Shown here: positions 57,199 to 64,000 of the stretch, in pieces | Position numbering within the stretch: position 1 is the first letter of the stretch | Layout: each line of letters opens with the position of its first letter | Origin: Hyparrhenia diplandra | Taxonomy: Eukaryota > Streptophyta > Magnoliopsida > Poales > Poaceae | Assembly (NCBI GenBank): GCA_015847255.1 | Contig: JADLZK010011196.1 | Span: 496,001-560,000, forward strand | DNA length: 64,000 nucleotides | Direction: 5' to 3' | The notes under the pieces: model-generated | Told to the model about the DNA's origin: nothing | What the model saw: only the letters and a program-made list of their open reading frames with translations | Database searches by the model: none | Translations under genes and position numbers: made by a program

Positions 57199-58518
57199 CT
57201 GCAGGGAGAGACGATGGATGCACCTGAGTCAGCGTCAACAGTGAATGCTACTTTAACTAGTACTAGTAGCTGACATAAGAGAGCGAGCAACTGTTGGATT
57301 TGGTATGATCCACGTCATCTATCTGTACTATACAGAAGTCGCCTGTAGTACAGTACGTTGGAGCGTTATCGGATTTGGTTTGAAGCTAGAAAGCTTTATC
57401 ATGGGCGGGTCGGGTCCTCTTGCAATTATGCGTGATCTTTTGCAGGTACGATGATGCCCGTGGACAAGCGCTAGTGGCAGGCCGTAGGCATCGATGCATC
57501 ATGGTCACAGAGTACTCTACTCGTTCACAGGTTCGGTTCAGTTTCAGTCAAGCAGCAGCGCACAGCCTTTGTTGGCGAATTGGGGGTGGCCAGCCAGACC
57601 GGGTCACCAGGGCATGGCATCTCGCAGCTTGAGTTTGACTACGGAGTAGGAGTGTGACCAAAGGTAGCCTAGAGCTGGGGGAAGGTCTCTTTCGGACGCA
57701 TGCACTACCGATGAAAAAGGGTGTACGTACACGTACGTAGTACAGTGGAAACTATGGCATCTGGATTGGAGTTGGACAGCCTCCATCGCTCCGGATCCGG
57801 ATAAGGATAGCGAGCATTGTCCGCCGTGGAGAGCCCATCATGTAGAGGCTGTTCACAAACCGTGCTATCTCTTGGTTGCAGTTACAGATAACTAACGATC
57901 TCTTATATGATTATTGTTCGTAATAGTCCAAACATCAAGTATAAGAGCAGACACGTTCTACCTAAGTATAAGATCTAGTAGACACGTTCTATCTATTTAT
58001 TTACTCATAAAAAGAAGATGGTAATTTAGGTTAGTTTAGCCAGTTATTATTAGTCCACTTGGAGATCGATCGACGTACAATTTGCAGCAAGATGAAGTTG
58101 ACTGCTCCCATAAAAGTAGGTTTGACCCGATCGATCGATCGATCGAGAGGGTCTCTCCCTCCCTCGCGTCGCGTGCGTGCGCCAAATCTCTAGTGGACTT
58201 TTGTGAAGCATCCCATCCAACTAAAATTTGGAGCCGCGTGCCAGTAGATGAACCATCCTATCTATCCACCGTTTCTCGGTTCCTGTTATCCATCTTCTTC
58301 CAAACCTGGAAGTGGAAGGTCACCTTCACGTAGAAACGTGTGCGCAAGGTCTAGAACTCTAGCCCATCCTGGGCCCACATAAGCGCGCATCGTGGGGCCC
58401 ACTCGTCGGCGACACGCAGCGTCCATCTCCAACCTCCTAGAGGAACCGGCGGCCACGTACGGTCAACGGACAGGGCACCGGCCGGCCTCTCTACCCTCTC
58501 CTCGATCGATCGCCCCGC
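57199..58518. other. Intergenic, no gene recognised
   Basis: Includes a (gatc)n repeat at about 58128-58146. Nothing coding was recognised. Confidence 0.35.
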
Positions 58519-58869
58519 TCACGACAACGCACCAGACAAGTGTGCAAGGAACTCACCGGAAGTCGTCGTAGGTGGGCGCACGGGTGGCACGGCGAGGCGA
58601 CCTCGCCCTGCTGGCTTTTTCGGCGCCGCGGCTGGCTTCGCCTGCGCCTGCGACGCCTTCGCCATGGACGCGGCCGTCATGGCGGCGTCCTCCGAGATGG
58701 CGCCCAGCGTCGGCTTCCACGCCGCCGCCGCCGACCCCGACGACGACGACGAAGACGGCCTCCGGCGCCGCTTTTCCGCAGGTGCAGTAGCGGTGTCCTC
58801 GGGAGCCGTAGTTGGCGACGTCGACGTCGGCGGCCGGCGCGCGCGCCTCACGAAGGCGAACAGCTTCAT
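58519..58869 (-). CDS. Small basic plant protein with WKPTLGAISED motif
   Basis: Intronless 116-codon frame starting MKLFAFVRRARR. A serine-rich, arginine-rich N-terminus (KRRRRPSSSSSSGS) is followed by AAAWKPTLGAISEDAA, then an Ala/Lys-rich segment and a C-terminus ending HLSGALS. Short plant proteins with a W-K-P-(S/T)-L-x2-I-S-E-D motif form an uncharacterised family that this resembles. The function is unknown. No signal peptide or membrane segment is seen, and its basic character might favour a nuclear location. The region is GC-rich in coding-like fashion, and the plus-strand frames over it are shadows. Confidence 0.55.
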   Translation of the reverse strand: MKLFAFVRRARRPPTSTSPTTAPEDTATAPAEKRRRRPSSSSSSGSAAAAWKPTLGAISEDAAMTAASMAKASQAQAKPAAAPKKPAGRGRLAVPPVRPPTTTSGEFLAHLSGALS

Positions 58870-59413
58870 CGTCTGCTGATCTGCGTGCGCCTACGTGTGG
58901 CTAGCTAGACAGCTTCCGATCCCTGCAGCTGCAGGTTTTTGCTTTAGTTGAAATGGACGGATAGCTTAGGCTACGCTGATCTGCATCATCACGGGGCGTT
59001 TTGTAGTGGGCGGCTGCAGGCTTAGCGCTTATTATATGGAGATGGAGTATGCACAAGCCGGGGGTTAGTTCGCATCGCACCACTTGATAGCTGCGACTGG
59101 AAATGACTAAGATGCCCTTGCTAGCTTCTTAATAGTATAATGTTACGCAAATTAAATTGCAGCAAAATAGCCAAACCAGCAAACATTTTTCCCTAGATAT
59201 AATAATTCTAGGTAGACTGTCAAGAATCATGAACATAATATTCAGAGAAAATAAAGCCACTGACTTAAGATTGTATTTTTTTTTTGGTAGTCGGCACCCC
59301 GGCCCTTTTATTATCTACTATAGCAGGCTGTACGGAATTTATTTATTTCTCATGCGGCCCATGTCAATACTATGATGTCCCGGCATGCATGGGCCGATAA
59401 TGAGACGTCAACT
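58870..59413. other. Upstream of the small gene, no other gene recognised
   Basis: GC falls after 58920. No other feature was recognised. Confidence 0.35.
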
Positions 59414-59474
59414 ACCATGCCACTTGTTGTCAAAAAAAAAAAAAAAAAAAAAAAAAAACACCATGCCACTTGTT
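59414..59474 (+). mobile_element. Tiny A-tailed insertion with 15-bp direct repeats
   Basis: The 15-bp sequence accatgccacttgtt occurs at 59414-59428 and 59460-59474. The insert is gtc plus 27 A plus c. It has the form of a poly(A) tail with almost no body. Confidence 0.75.
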
Positions 59475-61560
59475 CTAAGACTGATGACCACCCGAAACTA
59501 CCGTTGGATCTTTTTTTTCGTGACTTGGCATTCATCTGTGTTTTAGTGAGAGGATGGAAAACCAAATGCAAATACAAGACACACCGTTGGATTACTATCG
59601 AGTGGCCAATCTCATTTGCAGCCCATTTCTTTGGGATAATCACAAACGAACAATAAATTATGAAATGCATGCTACATGTTTAATTTATCGCAAATTGGAG
59701 CAAAATAAAAAAAAAAAGGTCGAACAGGTGCTGTTGTTCTTTCAGCGATTTCTGACTTTTGCTCCGGTAGCTCGATCTGTTAAGAGTGTTATATAGTCTA
59801 ACATTAGTCCTGGTTGTTGAGATAAAGCGGTTTCAGAAATGACACCAACGCGTCACCCGTATCTTGACTTGTGTAGACATGGTAAATTTCTTTGTTTATC
59901 TTTTTTTGGGTGTGGCCACGAAAACATGATGTGATGCACAATGATCTTGGGGATTTTTGTACACATGGGCGGCTAAAATTTTTTCTCTAGATAGCGTTGC
60001 TTTTAAATAAAAAAATCCATACATGCATTGTTTCCAAAATTTATATACCAATAGTAAGAGGAATAATGAACCTAGTGAGAAACATTTGCAAAATCTTTGC
60101 TTTAAAAATTCGATCCAACCCAAGAGAAACTGAGTGATTTTTCATTAAGAAGAAAATAAGGGCGTAAGTCCCTCCTCAATAGAGATGGAACCCGGAAGCG
60201 CCACCTGGGGTGTCGCCTAGTCCTAAAAAATGATTGTTCTACTATATGCAGAGCAGGAAATTGGAGTTTTACCTTCAAGAATTTTGTGTATTTCACAACG
60301 TCTAGTTTCTCTCAATGAAAACATCCATTGAGAGAAAATAATAGGGAAAATAATATCATTTAGTCTGGCTAGTAAATCATCGTCATAACATGTTTTAGCG
60401 AGAATTTTTATAGCCTGGGAAAATTTTATACTTTTAATATAAATAGCGTTTAAATATTCCATGGTTGCTGCATATAAGATAAGATGTTGCCTACCACATT
60501 ATTATTGTTTTGTTAACAAACACGGAGTCAATACCTTGATGAACGCGTGCATAATTATTTATCCTTGGTATCTTTCTTTCTCGGATTTCAAATCCAACGC
60601 AGTGGTATCTGGCAGGATGTGCACATTATATGATCAGAAGTAAAAAGGAAAAGAAAGGGTCTTTCAGAACAATTAAGTAAAAAGAAAGACCACTGTCAGC
60701 ACTCAGCAGTGCCCATCACTTTTGTTTAACTGATCAACTTAATAAACTTAACCGAGGATACCGTGACATGGCTTGCACTCAAATTAAACTAGCTTGACCC
60801 AATCAAGAAAGTTTAGTATAGAGTCCATCTCGGAAAGACAGAACCGAAGAGGGGTGGAAACATCACCATGGGTCTCCATATAGTGCTAGAGGAAAAAACA
60901 AAAATCGACTCTTTGAAAGCTATTACTGTTGTATTAAAATAATAGCTTGAGATAATAGGATAGCGATGGTCCGCTATCGATTTCAATCCCGCGAACATTA
61001 GGGCTAGGGTTTAGGGTTTAGTATTTCAATGTTTTTTATTGATTTTATTGGAGTAGTAACACGCCAAGCTTGATTTTCATGAGAAGTAAACATACTTAAA
61101 AAAATCTAACATATAATCAAGAAATTGTGCAAACTCGGTGAAGAATCTTGTTCAGAGAGATCCTCCAACTACTGGTCGCCAAAAAAAAAAAACAATTATT
61201 ACCTTTTAATTTGGAGTGCTTCAATACTTTACGTAACTCTCGTTGAAAGGGTGAACCATGGAAGCGTCTTTACATACTTATCAATCTATTTACATACTTA
61301 TCAATCTAACCGTGTTGTTGCTAAGTGGAGAAAAATATGCATAACGAGGTAGTAACGAATCGAACCACTGAATCTGTACGATGTCACTTGGCACTTAGCA
61401 GAGCCTGTGCGAGCCGACCTTACCAAACCCAAGAGATAAGTGATTTTTACGGTGCTTGGAGTTCCTCCCGTTGAAAATCTTTTGCCGGTTCCTACACCTA
61501 ATTATAGCAATTCAGGGTAGATTAGTACTTTCCTAATCACAGCACCTAATCGCAGCTTCT
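59475..61560. other. Intergenic, AT-rich, no gene recognised
   Basis: Short frames only. A 'gggctagggtttagggttta' stretch at about 61001 resembles two degenerate copies of the plant telomere repeat, or a common leader motif. Confidence 0.4.
61269..61308. repeat. Perfect 20-bp tandem duplication
   Basis: tttacatacttatcaatcta at 61269-61288 and again at 61289-61308. Confidence 0.95.
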
Positions 61561-61562
61561 AA

Positions 61563-62104
61563 TCACGCGTTGGCCAGCGCCACCAAGTAGACGACGATCA
61601 CGCCGGCCGCCGAGAGCGAGCACCGCCCTGCTCCTCCTGCCGCTATTGGGGCTGGGACCGAGGTGGCACGGGGAACCGTGGGGATGAGCGCCGCCGACGC
61701 CCAGCAGGTGCAGCGCCTCGGCAGCATTGAACGCGGGCGAGCAGCGCGGCGAACGAACGCGGCGGCATTAGCGAGCAGCAGCGCGAGGCAGTTGACGAGC
61801 TGCGTCCGTGCCATCGGCCGGGGTACGACGACCGGAAGACGGCGGCGAAGGATGCCCGCTTCTCCTTCCGGCGGGCGCTGCTGCCCGTGCCCGTGCGGCA
61901 CCGAGGGCGAGCAACAGCAGTGCACGGTCCAGGCCTTGGCGAGGAGCAAGAAGGAGAGCGAGAAGGGCATGGCGGCGAGGAACGCCGCAGGGGCGCTGGG
62001 AGAGACGGTGGCTGAGGAGGAACAGCAGCTGTGACGCCCGGCGGGAACCGCTGGCGGCCGGGCGCCGGCGTCGAAGGGAGGGCAGGATGGGGGCGGACGA
62101 GCAC
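61563..62104 (-). pseudogene. Possible small membrane-protein gene, frame-broken
   Basis: GC-rich block with open minus frames 61563-61970 and 61643-62104. The first ends in a hydrophobic VIVVYLVALANA and contains LVNCLALLLANAAAF and PFSLSFLLLAKAW, as a several-pass membrane protein would. No family was confirmed. The overlapping frames of equal quality mean that either frame breaks or chance are possible. Confidence 0.3.
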
Positions 62105-62930
62105 GACGGCGGTGAAGTGCGGCGGCGGCGTTTTTTAGGTGAGAAGTTGCTCCTCGTTAAATTAAAAAGACCATTATACCCTTCAATATTTATTATAATT
62201 CAGTTCCCTATGCCATAGTTCCTACCCGCCACTTGGTTCCTCCTATTTGGTTCCTCTACCTTTTTAACCATTGGATCAGACCAAATGGAGGGTCCATATT
62301 AATTCCAAACGTGGTATAAAAGCTCGAGAGATAAAGGCAAATTATTGAAAAGAAAAGCGGTAAAGATTGGAAAGCAACAAAAGAGAACAAAAAGAGGCAA
62401 ATGATTGTTAATTTAAATGACAAGGACACATGTCCAATGATTAATGTTCAAGGGGACCTAATTTAACATTTTTTGTTATCTTTATCCGTATCACTCACCC
62501 ATTTGCATGGAAGGTTTCTCTTAAAGGCATTCAATTCCACCAAGAACTCCATATATTCACCCAAATGTTGCTCTAGGAAAAGTCCGATTTGTCCTCCTAA
62601 ACTTGTCACTGAATTTTTTTTTAAAAAAATTAAAGTCTGAATACCAAACAACTTACCAGCTTAACTTTCAAAGCCTGATAAATAGTTCGGAGTTGTTTCT
62701 ACGTTGGTTTTAGTTGATGTGGCGCTTGGGTCTCATATATCTTTAGTCTTTTTTAGCTGTACTACCTTTCCTTGAATATTTGTTCTCCTAAAATGATCTT
62801 AGATTCTTAAATAAAAAAATTCAACTAGGAAGTTTTTTAGATCTCTACACTAAATTTGGTATACAGTGTGACTTCATCCGAGATTGTTTTGAAAATATCA
62901 AAAACCTGATTTTAATAATCATATAAGCTA
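62105..62930. other. Intergenic, AT-rich, no gene recognised
   Basis: No gene was seen. Confidence 0.4.
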
Positions 62931-63490
62931 AAAGCGAATATTTAGTCCTCCAAATGATCCCAAATAAAAATATTGTTAACCAAAAAAAGTTATATATCAC
63001 AATGAGATATACAACTTTGGTATAGACCATGCATGTTAACGAAAAATAAAATTAAATTTTTAAAATGTGAGAAAGTAAAATGAATATCTAAGCCTCCAAA
63101 AGATATGATATAGAATGTGGTAACTAAAACGTTGTAGATCGCATTTAGAGCTATAACTTTGATATAGACCATGTGGAAATCCAAATCCATTTGAAAAATA
63201 AAATAAAAATCAAATTCTAGGGACTTAAAATGAATATTTGGTGCTCCAAATAACAAATATTTAAAAATCAAAATCTAAGAACTTTGATATAGACCATGTC
63301 AACATTCAAGGTAATTTGAAAATTTTAAATTTTAAAACAAGATAACTAAACAAATATCTGAGGCTCCAAAAGATTTCATATAAAAAAAGTTGCCAACTAT
63401 AATATTGTAGATAACATCGAGATCTATAATTACAGTATAAAGTTTGTATTAATCTAATTTAATATGAAATAAGGTATGATTGTTTGGTAT
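62931..63490. repeat. Degenerate tandem repeats, about 120-170 bp period
   Basis: Blocks such as aactttg(g/a)tatagaccatg (63011, 63167, 63280), followed by AT-rich sequence and a 'ctccaaa' box (62950, 63092, 63251, 63363), recur four times in order. Similarity between units is low. Similar arrays occur inside some large plant DNA transposons, but no transposon end was seen here. Confidence 0.55.
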
Positions 63491-64000
63491 AAAAAAAAAG
63501 AGAAACCACCTGGAAACACCGTGCAAACCATTTGAATGATCAATGGGTTTATTTTATTTGGTTTTACAGATGATGAGGTAAGCTATCTGGCATTTGAGTT
63601 TGAGGGTGATTTTTTAAACTTAATAACATGTTTATGCAATAAATCAGACATTACTCTAAAAGTAAAAGTAATGGAATCTTATTGCCAGAAGGGAGTCAGA
63701 CTCCACCAGCTACTGAAAATGCTATATTCTTTTCCTTTAACAAAAAGAACTGGATAGGAAAAGCTATATGACAGGGTTGTTCACAAGAAAAAGAACTCTG
63801 GAACATCGAAAAAATAAGACCAAGAGATCGAATGCCATCAAGAAAATAGAAATAGGCCCCAAGGTTGCCATGACATAAAAACATTTAAAGGTGACGATTG
63901 AGAATCCTTTTATCATCCCCTAGTACAACTCCAAGCAATTCCATCGTTCCATATGGCTCTTCATGAATTGGTGGCAACTAAAAGGGCCTTTGGAGCCATC
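63491..64000. other. Window end, no gene recognised
   Basis: Short frames at 63536-63757 (+) and 63696-63884 (-) have no recognised similarity. Confidence 0.35.

Noticed and set aside
58540..58908. Arg-rich 122-codon plus-strand frame
   Set aside because: Antisense of the small WKPTLGAISED-type gene; composition is typical of reversed GC-rich coding DNA.
61001..61022. Interstitial telomere repeat
   Set aside because: Only about two degenerate ttaggg-like units; 'agggttt' is common in plant leaders and promoters.
1..64000. CRISPR arrays, operons, bacterial or organellar insertions
   Set aside because: No regularly spaced repeats of that type, no Shine-Dalgarno-led gene runs, and no plastid or mitochondrial genes were recognised.

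Overview
The window is nuclear DNA of a flowering plant, almost certainly a grass (Poaceae). The evidence is intron-bearing genes with GT-AG borders, GC-rich first exons, many 'CTCCCTCC'-type (Stowaway-like) MITEs, a SIRE-type Ty1-copia element, an RTE-type LINE ending in GTT repeats, and Helitron-like 3' ends. No bacterial, organellar or CRISPR features were seen. I cannot name the species.

Layout. 0-6 kb: a long hairpin, a tRNA-derived SINE with target-site duplication (TSD), a decayed class II trehalose-6-phosphate synthase pseudogene and a minus-strand LTR-like remnant. 6.6-9.1 kb: a PPR-type organellar gene of the At4g18975 kind (+). 12.4-15.1 kb: isopentenyl-diphosphate delta-isomerase (+), six exons, with a one-base break near its C-terminus. 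17-37 kb: a large nested transposon block. Two Helitron-like 3' ends point outward (17134 on minus, 36902 on plus), and a complete 12.57-kb SIRE element (20407-32976, TSD atcat) lies inside. 40-47 kb: an L1-type fragment and two small secreted proteins with an eight-cysteine pattern. One of these two genes (41354-44800) is split by a 2.85-kb LTR element, and the reading frame is continuous across the empty site. 48.8-56.0 kb: a conserved plant gene beginning MSKKKAVTTMTLKDFHGG, with an RTE LINE in a late intron and several single-base frame breaks. 56-64 kb: mostly intergenic, with one small minus-strand gene (58519-58869), a possible terminal exon, a doubtful small ORF region and degenerate AT-rich repeats.

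The genes do not form a pathway. They are independent plant genes in a transposon-rich setting. Two themes recur. First, many differences between expected and observed coding frames, and between the two SIRE LTRs, are one- to few-base indels, often in homopolymers, so some apparent pseudogenes may be consensus errors. Second, short tandem duplications of 20-130 bp and tiny insertions flanked by 15-20 bp direct repeats occur throughout. Four of the tiny inserts end in an A tract. These look like traces of target-primed insertion or patch repair.
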